DNA from: Polyangiaceae bacterium
GTDB lineage: Bacteria > Myxococcota_A > Polyangia > Polyangiales > Polyangiaceae
DNA: 64,000 nt
Assembly (NCBI GenBank): GCA_029266615.1
Contig: JAQSWN010000023.1
Coordinates: 1 to 64,000 of the forward strand
Direction of reading: 5' to 3'
Shown here: piece by piece, positions 54,805 through 63,140 of the stretch
Layout: each line of letters starts with the position of its first letter
How positions within the stretch are numbered: the stretch's first letter is position 1
Translations under genes and position numbers: made by a program
Notes under the pieces: model-generated
The model's input: the letters and a program-made list of their open reading frames with translations, nothing else
Databases searched by the model: none
What the model was told of the DNA's origin: nothing

Positions 54805-55155
54805 ATGAGCATCGACGGCATCGGTAAACGTGGCGGCGTCACGCCTGGAGCCCCTCTCCCCGGCGTCACGCCGGCGCAGGGCGACTTTCAAGTCGGCCTG
54901 TCATCGGCGCCCGCCGCGGACCCGTCGGCGGCCGTCGCCGGGAGCGACGCCTTTCAGGCTCTAGAACGGGGGGAGATCAACGTCGCGCAGTACTTGGACG
55001 CGAGGGTGGAGGGCGCGGTGGCGCCGCTCTTGTCCAAGCTGTCTCCAGAACAGCTGGAGTTCGTGCGCGCGGAGCTGCGCGCCGCGCTCGAGACGGATCC
55101 GGTGCTGGTGGAGCTGGTCCGGAAAACGACGGCCGGCGCCGTCTCGAGCGGATGA
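54805..55155 (+). CDS. Small hypothetical protein (116 aa)
   Basis: The 116-residue protein begins MSIDGIGKRGGVTPG and has a Gly/Pro/Ala-rich N-terminus and a helical C-terminal part (DAFQALERGEINVAQYLDAR; LSPEQLEFVRAELRAALETD). No family recognised; no TM or signal peptide seen. Its stop overlaps the ATG of the pseudouridine synthase (ATGA), and it follows the 167-residue gene by 36 bases, so all three could be one transcript. Confidence 0.72.
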   Translation: MSIDGIGKRGGVTPGAPLPGVTPAQGDFQVGLSSAPAADPSAAVAGSDAFQALERGEINVAQYLDARVEGAVAPLLSKLSPEQLEFVRAELRAALETDPVLVELVRKTTAGAVSSG

Positions 55156-56057
55156 GCTCGCCGCTGTTTCGGTGGGTGGTCGCGTCGCCGCTGGACCTTT
55201 CGCGGCTCCTCACCGAGCAAGGGCTCGTCAGCGCCTTGCAAGACGGCCGTGTTTTCGTGGACGGCAAGCGCGCCGGGGGGGACCTGCCGCTCCCCGCGAA
55301 CGCGGTCGTGGAGGTGTTCGCCCCGCGCCCGCGCGCCACCATCGAAGTTTTGGCCGAGGAGGAAGGCGTCTTCGCGGTCCACAAACCGGCGCCGTTACCG
55401 ACCGAGCCGGACAAGAGCGGCGCGGACTGCGTGCTGTCGCAACTTGCGCGCAAGCTGCGGGTGGAGCCAGAAGGCCTGTTCGCGGTGTCACGCTTGGACG
55501 TCGGCGTGAGCGGCGTGCTCTTGGTCACGTTGGGCGCGAAGAGCCGAGAACGCCTACTGAAAGAGCGTAGCGCGGGGCGTCTGCGGCGACGCTACTTGGC
55601 GCTCGCGAGCGGTGTACCCGCGCCGGCAGAGGGGCTCTGGGCGGAAGCGCTGGGTAAGGCGGGCCCAGCGCGTCGCGGTGTGGAAGGCAAAGACGCCCAG
55701 CGCGCCGAGTCGCAGTATCGCGTCGTGGCAACGGCGAGGCCGGCCCAGAGCGGCGGCGCGCGGAGCGCTCTGCTCGCGCTCACGCCTCTCACCGGCCGCA
55801 CCCACCAGCTGCGCGTTCACGCTTCGGCGCACGGCGCACCCATCTTGGGCGATCGCAAATACGGCGGGCCCCCGCGCATGACGACGGCTGACGGCGCGGT
55901 GCGCGCCTTCTCGCAAATTCTGCTGCACGCGGCGTGGGTGGAGTGGGGTGACGGAGAGCGGCGTTTGCGAGCCGCGTCCGAGCCCGTAGCGGAGCTGTGC
56001 GACTCCTGGCTCGCGCTCGGGGGAGATCTCGCGGACATTCAGCGCGCGCTCGACTGA
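55152..56057 (+). CDS. RluA-family pseudouridine synthase
   Basis: The 301-residue enzyme isomerises uridine to pseudouridine in RNA. It has an N-terminal S4-like RNA-binding region (about residues 1-58, LTEQGLVSALQDGRVFVDGK), the catalytic motif SRLDVGVSG with the nucleophile D116 (family form HRLDxxTSG), and GRTHQLRVH followed by GDRKYGG (substrate-binding KLGRTHQIR-type motif). The first His of HRLD is Ser here, as in some RluA members. Substrate (rRNA or tRNA position) cannot be assigned. ATG at 55152 overlaps the upstream stop. Confidence 0.92.
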   Translation: MSSPLFRWVVASPLDLSRLLTEQGLVSALQDGRVFVDGKRAGGDLPLPANAVVEVFAPRPRATIEVLAEEEGVFAVHKPAPLPTEPDKSGADCVLSQLARKLRVEPEGLFAVSRLDVGVSGVLLVTLGAKSRERLLKERSAGRLRRRYLALASGVPAPAEGLWAEALGKAGPARRGVEGKDAQRAESQYRVVATARPAQSGGARSALLALTPLTGRTHQLRVHASAHGAPILGDRKYGGPPRMTTADGAVRAFSQILLHAAWVEWGDGERRLRAASEPVAELCDSWLALGGDLADIQRALD

Positions 56058-56090
56058 GCCGACGCACGAGGCTACGGTGCCTGCGCTTTC

Positions 56091-56780
56091 GTGAAACACG
56101 CCCCCTCGTTCGTTGCCCTGTTCATGATCGCCATCGGCTGCTCGACTGCGCGCTACTCGACCGAGCCCGGCGGTCCGTCTTTGGTGATGCCCGCTCACTT
56201 CGCCGAGGGCAAAGGCGAGCCGAGCGCCGCCCCCCGTGCTTCGGCGGCTGCGCGCCCGACTGCGTCCGCGACCGCAGCTGCGGTACCGGCAGAACCGGCG
56301 CCGGACGCGGCGCAGCCGTTGCCCACCCCGGCCACGCCCAGCACCTTGCCGGATCCGACCGCGCTGCGCCAAGCCGAACAGGTTGAGTACGAGCTGGAGC
56401 TCAAGGAAGGCAAAGTGACGGTGGTCTCCGTAAAAGCCGTGAAGCTGCCGGCGCCCATCGTCACTCCGCGTCGCATAGGTCGCTACGCCATCGAGCTCGG
56501 CATCGGGAAAGAGCTGATTGAGCGGCTGCGCTTCGACTTTCCCGGCACCGCGGCGGACGAGCCGCAAGTCGGTACGAAAAAGCCGTTGTACGCGCCGCTC
56601 ACGCTGGGCGAGCGCGCCATCGCCCGGGTCAAGTTGCACGTGCCGCAAAGCCCGCGCGTGCGCCGCGCCCTGCTCGTCGACCGCGCGCAGAACACCGCGA
56701 CGGAGCTGGCGTGGCCACTACCAGAGGTCGTGAAAGCGCCGGCCAGCGCTGCAAAGCCGGCTAAGCTGCCTCAGCCCTGA
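56091..56780 (+). CDS. Exported Pro/Ala-rich lipoprotein
   Basis: The 229-residue protein has a signal peptide with a lipobox-like AIGC (Cys17), a Pro/Ala/Thr-rich linker (about residues 45-95) and a C-terminal region with alternating charged residues (VEYELELKEGKVTVVSVKAV; RRIGRYAIELGIGKELIERL) of unknown fold. GTG start at 56091. Ends overlap the Uma2-like gene on the other strand by 10 bases. Role unknown. Confidence 0.75.
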   Translation: MKHAPSFVALFMIAIGCSTARYSTEPGGPSLVMPAHFAEGKGEPSAAPRASAAARPTASATAAAVPAEPAPDAAQPLPTPATPSTLPDPTALRQAEQVEYELELKEGKVTVVSVKAVKLPAPIVTPRRIGRYAIELGIGKELIERLRFDFPGTAADEPQVGTKKPLYAPLTLGERAIARVKLHVPQSPRVRRALLVDRAQNTATELAWPLPEVVKAPASAAKPAKLPQP

Positions 56781-57505
56781 GTGCGCCGCAGCGCTTCCTC
56801 GAGCTCGCGGATGCGCCGCTCGGCGCGCTGCCGCGCTTCGGCTTCGGCTTGGCGCGCTTCGGCTTCGGCTTGGCGCGCTTCGGCTTCGGCTTGGCGCGCT
56901 TCGGCTTCGGCTTCGGCGGGAGTTGGGAAGAGCAGCACCCCGGCGGCGTCACGCGCGAGCCGTAGCGCAGGGCCGTACTTCGCGTGTTGGACGACGACCC
57001 AGTAGCCGGGCAACACCGTGCTCGCCCCGTTGCCGGGCTCACGCTCGAGCAAGTCGTCTTCGACCCGGTCCCAAATCCGAAGCCGCGGGGGCTGGCTCTC
57101 GCCGTCGAAGGCGACGAGCTCTCGCACCCCGATGTGGATGTACTTGACGACCTTCTGCTCGATGGTGCTCGCGTCCGAGTCGCTGAGGATCTCGATGGCG
57201 AGCTCCGGGGCGCCGCGCTCCCAAACCTTCCATGTTTTGAAGCGGTCGTCGGGCTGGCCGAGCCGCACGAAGGCGTCCGGGGCGAGGCACTGCCGCGGAT
57301 CGCCGGCATCCCAATAAATGAACTGGTCGCCGCCGACGCAGTGCTCCTTTTCGAATGCGTGACGGAGCAGGGCGCGGAGCAACGCGCACAGGTCTTCGTG
57401 GAAGCGGCTCTCAGGCACTTCCGCCGAGTCCGGAAAATGAAGCGGCTTGGGCGCCCGCAGGTAGCGGATGCCTCCAATCACGACGCCGCCGCTCGACATG
57501 TCCAT
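56771..57505 (-). CDS. Uma2-family PD-(D/E)xK nuclease-like protein with C-terminal coiled coil
   Basis: The 244-residue protein matches the Uma2/DUF820 family of putative restriction-endonuclease-fold proteins: FHEDLCALLRALLRHAFEKE, then CLAPDAFVRLGQPD (PD of the PD-(D/E)xK core) and PELAIEILSDSD, EQKVVKYIHIGVRELVAFDG (E-x-K part). Residues about 190-235 are four tandem AEAEARQ heptad-like units that form a coiled coil, unusual for the family. Uma2 proteins are very abundant in cyanobacteria and some myxobacteria but their targets are unknown. No toxin/antitoxin partner is apparent. Confidence 0.88.
   Translation of the reverse strand: MDMSSGGVVIGGIRYLRAPKPLHFPDSAEVPESRFHEDLCALLRALLRHAFEKEHCVGGDQFIYWDAGDPRQCLAPDAFVRLGQPDDRFKTWKVWERGAPELAIEILSDSDASTIEQKVVKYIHIGVRELVAFDGESQPPRLRIWDRVEDDLLEREPGNGASTVLPGYWVVVQHAKYGPALRLARDAAGVLLFPTPAEAEAEARQAEAEARQAEAEARQAEAEARQRAERRIRELEEALRRTQG
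56831..56915 (-). repeat. 21-bp tandem repeats encoding AEAEARQ
   Basis: About four copies of a 21-base unit (minus strand, coding AEAEARQ) are nearly identical, differing by single bases. They build the coiled coil of the Uma2-like protein, and copy number could change by slippage while keeping frame. Confidence 0.8.
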
Positions 57506-57829
57506 ACGGTACCGCTCCTCCGTTCATGCCACCACTCGGCCGGGCGCCGGGGCCGGTTGCGGGCGGTGCGGCGGTTCGGCAGCGCGGCGGATTGTTACGG
57601 ATGCCCTGCCGTCGCCGACACCGCCTTACCCGTCAGCGAGCAACAAAGCCCGGAAGGAAATGCTGCAAAAGGCGCGGGGCTTCTTCCCGCGCGAAGCGAG
57701 CGGAGCGAGCGGAGCGTAGCGAGACAGAGCGCCTAGCTGGTTCGGACCAGGCTCCCTAGATCCGAGCGGGGCCTGGCGCGTCCAATGTTGGTGCTTCCGG
57801 CCGTCACTCATGCAAATCTCGGCAGCCTC
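57506..57829. other. Divergent gene-free stretch, 324 bases
   Basis: This lies between the starts of the Uma2-like gene and the kinase gene and must contain both promoters. It has short repeats of GAGCGGAGCG at about 57698-57718. No supported reading frame or strong hairpin is seen. Confidence 0.5.
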
Positions 57830-59566
57830 ATGAAGTGCGATGCGTGCGGTCATGAAAATATCGATGGTGCGCGCTTCTGCGCCAAGTGCGGCGGCTTGAT
57901 GCCGGTCGAGCCCGAGAAGGGGCAAGACGCGATGATCGGCCAGCTCATCGGCGGCCGGTACCGAATCACGGGCATCCTCGGCGAAGGCGGGATGGGCATC
58001 GTCTACGTGGGCGAGCAGCAAATGGGCTCGACCGTGCGCAAGGTCGCGATCAAGACCTTGCACCAGCACCTCTCCAAGGACCCATCCGTGCTGGCGCGCT
58101 TCCACCGCGAGTGCGGCACCGTCGCGCAGCTGGAGCACCCCAACACCATCAAGTTCTACGACTTCGGCGCGACCGCGGACGGCACGCTCTACATCGCGAT
58201 GGAGTTCGTCGCCGGGAGGCCCTTGGCGGACTTGGTGCAAGAAGGGCCGATGCCGCCGGATCGCGTGATCAAGATCATGCGGCAGGTGTGCGGTGCGCTG
58301 GACGAAGCGCACATGCAGGGCGTCATTCACCGCGACTTGAAGCCGGAAAACATCGTCCTCACGAACCGGGCGGGGGAGACGGATTTCGTCAAGGTGCTGG
58401 ACTTCGGCATCGCTGCGCGCACGGAGTCGGCCGACGCCGCGAAGGAAGCGAAGCTCACTCAACAGGGCATGGTGCTCGGCACACCGCCTTACATGAGCCC
58501 CGAGCAATTCACCGGCAAAGCGTTGGACGCCCGCAGCGACATCTACTCGCTGGCGGTGATGTCCTACGAGATGCTCACCGGAAAGCTGCCGTTCGAGGCG
58601 GACACGCCGTGGCAGTGGGCGACGCAGCACATGACCGCGCAGCCCATCCCGTTCGAGGTCTCCGCGCCGGCCAAGAACATTCCGGAGGGAATGCGCCGCG
58701 CGATCCTCAAGGGCCTGTCCAAGGACCGCGACCAGCGCGAGTCGAGCGCGCGCGAGTTCTTCACGGACCTTTCGGACGGCGGCCGCATGACCGTGGAAGC
58801 GAACCCGGCGGAGACCGCCGCGGCCGCGCGCACCGGCACGGCCGCGATGGACGCCGTGCCTGCGTTCGTATCGTCTCCGGCTGCCGCGGGGCCACTGATG
58901 GGCTCGCCCCACCCGGCTCCGACGCCCATGGCGGTCTCAGCCGCTCCAGTACCGCGCGCGCCGCAACGAACGGCGGGCGGCGGCGGCGGCAGTGGCAAAG
59001 GCCTCATCTTCGGCCTCGTCGGTGTGGCCGCCGTGCTCCTCGGCGCCATCGGCATCATCCTCATGAAGGGCAGCAAGCAGGACAACACGGACCTGCCGCC
59101 CATCGCCGTCAACACCACGCCGGCGACCACCTCGGCCGCCGGCCCTGCCGAGATCAAGCCGCTCGACCCCGTTCCGGAGCCCACCCCCACCACGGATCCG
59201 GCGCCGAGCACGGGCGGCACCACCGGAAGCACGGCGGAGCCCAATAAGCCGGCCACGGGCGGCACCACTAAGCCGACGACCCCGTCGACCACCACGCCCA
59301 AGCCTCCCGCTGGCGATCCGTGTGACGCTTGCAAGGCCGCCGCCGCGAGCGGAAACGCCACCGGGGTTCAAGCTGCCATCAACCGCTGCACGGACGCGGG
59401 CAAGCAGGCCGAGTGCCGCTCGGCGTTGTCCCGCACGGCGGTCAGCACCATTCAATCCACCGCCCGAAACGGCAATTGCGACCGCGCCAAAGCGCTGGTT
59501 GCGGCGGCCGAAGCAGCCGGCGTTAAGGGTGCGGCCCGTGGGCTGAACGGCACGAGCTGCAAGTAA
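57830..59566 (+). CDS. Ser/Thr protein kinase with N-terminal zinc ribbon, TM and Cys-rich C-terminus
   Basis: The 578-residue protein starts MKCDACGHENIDGARFCAKC, a four-cysteine zinc ribbon (C3, C6, C17, C20), then a eukaryotic-type kinase domain: glycine loop GEGGMGIVY, VAIK, HRDLKPENI (catalytic Asp), DFG in VLDFGIA, and GTPPYMSPEQF. A TM follows at about residues 391-413 (GLIFGLVGVAAVLLGAIGII), then a Pro/Thr-rich linker and a Cys-rich external domain (CDACKAAAASGN onward, six or more Cys). It is a membrane sensor kinase typical of myxobacteria. ATG at 57830 is preferred because it begins exactly at the zinc ribbon; the longer start at 57785 adds 15 residues. Confidence 0.93.
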   Translation: MKCDACGHENIDGARFCAKCGGLMPVEPEKGQDAMIGQLIGGRYRITGILGEGGMGIVYVGEQQMGSTVRKVAIKTLHQHLSKDPSVLARFHRECGTVAQLEHPNTIKFYDFGATADGTLYIAMEFVAGRPLADLVQEGPMPPDRVIKIMRQVCGALDEAHMQGVIHRDLKPENIVLTNRAGETDFVKVLDFGIAARTESADAAKEAKLTQQGMVLGTPPYMSPEQFTGKALDARSDIYSLAVMSYEMLTGKLPFEADTPWQWATQHMTAQPIPFEVSAPAKNIPEGMRRAILKGLSKDRDQRESSAREFFTDLSDGGRMTVEANPAETAAAARTGTAAMDAVPAFVSSPAAAGPLMGSPHPAPTPMAVSAAPVPRAPQRTAGGGGGSGKGLIFGLVGVAAVLLGAIGIILMKGSKQDNTDLPPIAVNTTPATTSAAGPAEIKPLDPVPEPTPTTDPAPSTGGTTGSTAEPNKPATGGTTKPTTPSTTTPKPPAGDPCDACKAAAASGNATGVQAAINRCTDAGKQAECRSALSRTAVSTIQSTARNGNCDRAKALVAAAEAAGVKGAARGLNGTSCK

Positions 59567-59590
59567 CCCCTCAGACTTACGTGACAAATT

Positions 59591-59630
59591 AACGGTTGCA
59601 GTGTAGCTGGAAAAGCTACTTCTGGCCGTT
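59591..59630 (+). ncRNA. Nested hairpin downstream of kinase gene (candidate structured RNA)
   Basis: AACGG (59591-59595) can pair with CCGTT (59626-59630), and inside it GTAGCT (59603-59608) pairs perfectly with AGCTAC (59614-59619) around a GGAAA loop. The two stems are separated by a 7 x 6 base internal loop. There is no T-run after it. It lies 24 bases after the kinase stop and could be a terminator-like or regulatory structure. Confidence 0.4.
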
Positions 59631-59803
59631 CCCTTGACGGACTCGGGGACCTAGTCTTAACTCCAGCTCGTTAACCCGGACATGGCCACCTGCCGTCCAA
59701 TAAGTGTTCGAGAAACCGCCTCAATCCGCAGGTTTCTAGCGTTGTGCGCAGAGGGGAGTTCTGCCGCCAAGACGCGTCTTTCTCGCGAAGGTGATTCCCC
59801 TGC

Positions 59804-60076
59804 ATGACTAGCCGTATGACCTGGCCCGACCTCTGTAAGTCGGAGCGCTACAAGGGCCTCTGGGTCGCCATCGACAACTGTCGCTACGACCAATCCACCC
59901 GCCAGCCCGTCGAAGGGGACGTCGTGGATTCGGACGAAGAGCTCTCCGAGCTGTGCGCGCGGATGCGCGAAGCCGGCCGCTCATCCTGCACCATCGTGTT
60001 CTGCGAAAGCGCGGTCTACGTGTCCGAGCCGGCCAGCACTCGCCGCCCGACCGCTGACCGTCGCGCCGCTTCGTGA
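59804..60076 (+). CDS. Small hypothetical protein, possibly DUF5678-like (90 aa)
   Basis: The 90-residue protein has WPDLCKSERYKGLWVAIDNC, GDVVDSDEELSELCARM and SSCTIVFCESAVYVSE, a short strand-helix-strand pattern similar to the small DUF5678 proteins, with three Cys. Identity is only a resemblance. The basic tail (STRRPTADRRAAS) is less regular. ATG at 59804. Confidence 0.65.
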   Translation: MTSRMTWPDLCKSERYKGLWVAIDNCRYDQSTRQPVEGDVVDSDEELSELCARMREAGRSSCTIVFCESAVYVSEPASTRRPTADRRAAS

Positions 60077-60767
60077 TCTTCTCGTAGGGCAGTACGCGCC
60101 AGGCGCAAGCCTCATTCCCCCCTTTCTCGGGTAGGCCCAGTTTCCGTTCCTTACGGCCGCCGCCCAGCTGGGCAGCGTTCACGCCGCCGTAACGAGCCCG
60201 CCCGGCCGTCGTCACGGCGCTTGGATCTTTAGCGCGCCACGCCCGACGTCGGCTGGCAGCGCACGGCTACTGACCACGCCCGGCGTCGGCTGGCAGCGCA
60301 CGGCTACTGATCACGCCCGGCGTCGGCTGGCAGCGCACGGCTACTGGCCACGCCCGGCGTCGGCTGGCAGCGCACGGCTACTGACCACGCCCGGCGTCGG
60401 CTCGCAGCGCACCGCCGCTGCCGCACGCTCCACGGGACTCGCTCGCTCGCTACGCCTCGCGCGAAAACGTTCGCTCGAAAAAAGATGCTCTGCGTGGACT
60501 CGGATCGCAGTCGCAGGACTGACGAAATCTCGCCGAACGATTTCGAGACCAGCGGCCCTCGGAGCCGACCAGTTGCAAGGGTGACCATCTCCAGAAGCAT
60601 GCTCGGGTTGTCACCGTTGCGACTAAGTCGTGAGGTGCGGTCGCGCGCCCGAAATCATTCGGCTAATTTAGTCCGAATCGCGACATCGTCCCGAGTCTCG
60701 AACACCCCCTCTCTTTTCAAAGATGTCGAACGTGCTGTCGAGAAACGAGCCCACAGGCGGCGCCACC
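60077..60767. other. Gene-poor stretch, 691 bases, containing tandem repeats
   Basis: The only ordered feature here is the five-copy 37-bp tandem array at 60237-60421. On either side no supported reading frame, hairpin terminator or RNA gene is seen. The stretch separates the small protein at 59804 from the convergent coiled-coil gene at 60768. Confidence 0.6.
60237..60421. repeat. Five tandem copies of a 37-bp unit
   Basis: Copies start at 60237, 60274, 60311, 60348 and 60385, each 37 bases apart. The core is CCACGCCCGGCGTCGGCTGG then CAGCGCACGGCTACTGA; the fifth copy diverges after its first half. There are no spacers, so it is not a CRISPR, and 37 is not a multiple of 3, so it is not coding. 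Confidence 0.88.
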
Positions 60768-62351
60768 TCAGCGGACAATCGGTTTGACGACGGCTTTCCC
60801 GTCTTTGATCACCACGTCGAACTCGATCTTTCGATTCTTGTGCTGCTCGCGGAGCCTGGCCTCCGTGGCGCGAATCGACTTGGCGAGGCCCTCGAAGGAG
60901 ACGTTCGCCTCCTTCGTTTGCTGCTTGGCCTGCTGAAGGCGCGAATGCAGATCGCGGAGGCGCGCGTCGTCGGCGTCGGCTCCTCCCGAGCTACCGCCGG
61001 GTGCAGGCTTGGGGGCGGGAGGTTTGACGGCGGACGTAGTCGTCGGTGCGGGGGGCGCGACGGGACGGGCCATGACGGGGTGTGCCGCCGCCGCGGGCGG
61101 GGCCGGCTGCGGCCTCGCGGCAGCAGCCGGTGAGCCGAGCGATGCGGGAGAGACCGCGGGTGAGGCTGCCGGAGGAGTGGGTTTCGGACTGGCGGGCGCC
61201 GACGGCATAGCCGCGACGGGCCTCGGCGGCGGAGGAGCGGCTGGCTTCATGGGCGACGTCACCGAGGCAGGCGCGGGCGCGGGAGCCGCGACGGGGCTGG
61301 TCGCAGGGGCGGCGACTGTCCGAGCCGCGGGGGGAGCGGCTGGCTTGGCCGCGGGAGGAATGCGCGGCGCCAGAGGGATGCGAGGGGACGCTGGCGTGCG
61401 AGGAACGAGCGGTGCTGTGGGAGGACGTGTCGACGTGGGGCGCGGCGGGGCCGCGACCGGCGACGGCGGGATAGACGCTGGGCGCGCCTCCGCACTGGGC
61501 GGCCGCGGCAGAGGCTGAACGCGGGGCGGGGCGCCGGGCGGGCTCGCGGGCGGAGTCGCCGCGGAAGGAGGCTTGGGCTTGGGGGCCGCGGCTTGCGGTT
61601 TCGCGGGGGGGGGGTGCGCGACTGGATCCCAGTCCCCCATGAAGTCCATGTCCAGATCCAGGCTTTCGAACTTAGCGCTGGGCGACGGCGCCAAGGGACG
61701 CGCGGGCGGGAGCGGCTTGGCAGCGCCAGTGGCTGGAGCGGGAGCAGGGCCCGCTGCTGCAGCGGCGGCGACCTGCGCGGTGGCCCCGACGGGAGCGGCG
61801 GTGAGCTCGCCGGGTCGTGAAGGAAGGGGCGGGCGGCGGGGGGGGAGCGGCGGTGCGCCGAAGGGGCGCGGCGGTGCGGCGGCCGGCGCCTCGGGTCGTG
61901 GAGCAAGCGGCTCACTCGGCGCCGGGGGCAGCAGCGCGGCGGGAGGCTCACTCCGCGCGGCCGGCGGCTGGCTGGGTACCGGCGCGGGCGACTCATTGGC
62001 GAACGCTTGCCTACCGAGCCGCTTGCGCGCGGCGATGGTCAATAGCTCGCCGTTCTTTTGGGCGCGGAGCAGGTGGCGCTTGTATGTCCCGTTCTCGATC
62101 TCGCGGCAGATGCGCTGCCAGTACTGCTGGAACGTGTTGTAGCGCTGGATGATCGTCTGCAGCTTGAAGCGCTTCGCGGTGTTGCGAATCTTCTCGCGGC
62201 GAAGCACGTAGATGCGGCGGTCGACGTCCTTGCGCGCGATCGCGGGCTCGATTTTTTCGAGGCCCATGAAGTACTGCTCGTAGAGCGCGCGCAGGCGCTC
62301 GAGCCGGGTCTCCAGCTCCTCCAGCGCTACGTCGAGCTCGGCCGCTTCCAC
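60768..62351 (-). CDS. Pro/Ala-rich coiled-coil protein (MXAN_5187-like)
   Basis: The 527-residue protein has a structured N-terminus (VALEELETRLERLRALYEQY; DRRIYVLRREKIRNTAKRFK; IIQRYNTFQQYWQRICREIE) that matches a domain conserved in myxobacteria (Myxococcus MXAN_5187 C-terminal-type), about 320 residues of Pro/Ala-rich disorder, and a coiled-coil/charged C-terminus (DARLRDLHSRLQQAKQQTKE, IEFDVVIKDGKAVVKPIVR). No enzyme motif. It probably forms an elongated scaffold or polymer-interacting protein. Start GTG near 62351, unconfirmed. Confidence 0.8.
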   Translation of the reverse strand: MEAAELDVALEELETRLERLRALYEQYFMGLEKIEPAIARKDVDRRIYVLRREKIRNTAKRFKLQTIIQRYNTFQQYWQRICREIENGTYKRHLLRAQKNGELLTIAARKRLGRQAFANESPAPVPSQPPAARSEPPAALLPPAPSEPLAPRPEAPAAAPPRPFGAPPLPPRRPPLPSRPGELTAAPVGATAQVAAAAAAGPAPAPATGAAKPLPPARPLAPSPSAKFESLDLDMDFMGDWDPVAHPPPAKPQAAAPKPKPPSAATPPASPPGAPPRVQPLPRPPSAEARPASIPPSPVAAPPRPTSTRPPTAPLVPRTPASPRIPLAPRIPPAAKPAAPPAARTVAAPATSPVAAPAPAPASVTSPMKPAAPPPPRPVAAMPSAPASPKPTPPAASPAVSPASLGSPAAAARPQPAPPAAAAHPVMARPVAPPAPTTTSAVKPPAPKPAPGGSSGGADADDARLRDLHSRLQQAKQQTKEANVSFEGLAKSIRATEARLREQHKNRKIEFDVVIKDGKAVVKPIVR

Positions 62352-62369
62352 CAGTCTTCCTTCGACTAC

Positions 62370-63140
62370 TCAGCTCGGTAAAGGTTCTACGACTAGACGG
62401 TCGAAGCAGACCGGAGTTTCCCAATCGTTGAACGCAAAATGATCGTGCCCCGTTCCTTGCAAGGGTAGCGGATCCGTGAAGCTGAGCATCTCCACGTCGT
62501 CGACCCAGAAGCGTAGCGTGCGCCCGTCCGTGCGTTCCAGCTTCAAACGATAGCGGCGGCCTCGCGATACCGGCTGGAGGCGTGGGTCGTCGCTGCCCGG
62601 CACGATCCGCAACTGGGGCCTGTCCTTCGCGTGCTCATCCAAGCGGGCGAGCACGTGGTAGCGGTTCTTCCAGCCGCCAAAGATGGCAAGATAGCTCGTG
62701 GCGTCGGTGTAGGAGATGCGCGTCGCGGCGGCCTGACCGTCTCCCCACGCCTCGAGCTTGATGTCGCCGTCGTCGCTCCGGGCCTCGGCTTCCACCTGAA
62801 TACGGGCGTTTCGGGGCAGCCGGTGGCGGAGCCAGAGGGGGTGATTGCGCGCGCCTTCGACGCAAAGCTGCCCCTTGTCGATGCGGAAGTGGTCGCCGGT
62901 GGCGAAATAGTCATGGCCAACCTCTTCGCGCTCGAAGTCGTCTCGAAACGGAGCGCTCAACGTCGGCAGAAGGTCGACCGGTTCTGGGCCGGCTTCGAGC
63001 TCGCCCGTGACTTCTAGGGGCGTCAGCGCCGATCGAGGCTTGGCGGCGGTCGGCCGCGGAGAATCTTGCTCCGCCGGGCGCTCTGCGGGCACGCACCAGC
63101 ACAGCGCGAGCGGGAAAGCGAAGGCGGCCGGCCTGAACAC
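62370..63140 (-). CDS. Exported beta-sandwich protein
   Basis: The 256-residue protein has an N-terminal signal peptide (RPAAFAFPLALCWCVPAER; a Cys near its end could make it a lipoprotein, but the lipobox is not standard) and a strand-rich domain with FRDDFEREEVGHDYFATGDH, NHPLWLRHRLPRNARIQVEA, SYTDATSYLAIFGGWKNRYH and YRLKLERTDGRTLRFWVDDV, the pattern of concanavalin/LamG-like beta sandwiches. It may bind carbohydrate. GTG start at 63140. It lies 18 bases upstream of the coiled-coil gene on the same strand and could share its transcript. Confidence 0.78.
   Translation of the reverse strand: MFRPAAFAFPLALCWCVPAERPAEQDSPRPTAAKPRSALTPLEVTGELEAGPEPVDLLPTLSAPFRDDFEREEVGHDYFATGDHFRIDKGQLCVEGARNHPLWLRHRLPRNARIQVEAEARSDDGDIKLEAWGDGQAAATRISYTDATSYLAIFGGWKNRYHVLARLDEHAKDRPQLRIVPGSDDPRLQPVSRGRRYRLKLERTDGRTLRFWVDDVEMLSFTDPLPLQGTGHDHFAFNDWETPVCFDRLVVEPLPS

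Noticed and set aside
60237-60421. Possible CRISPR array
   Set aside because: The 37-base units follow each other with no spacers and no cas genes are in the window.
60485-60787. 100-residue frame in the gene-poor stretch
   Set aside because: Ser/Arg-rich translation, no ribosome-binding site, and it runs into the convergent coiled-coil gene.
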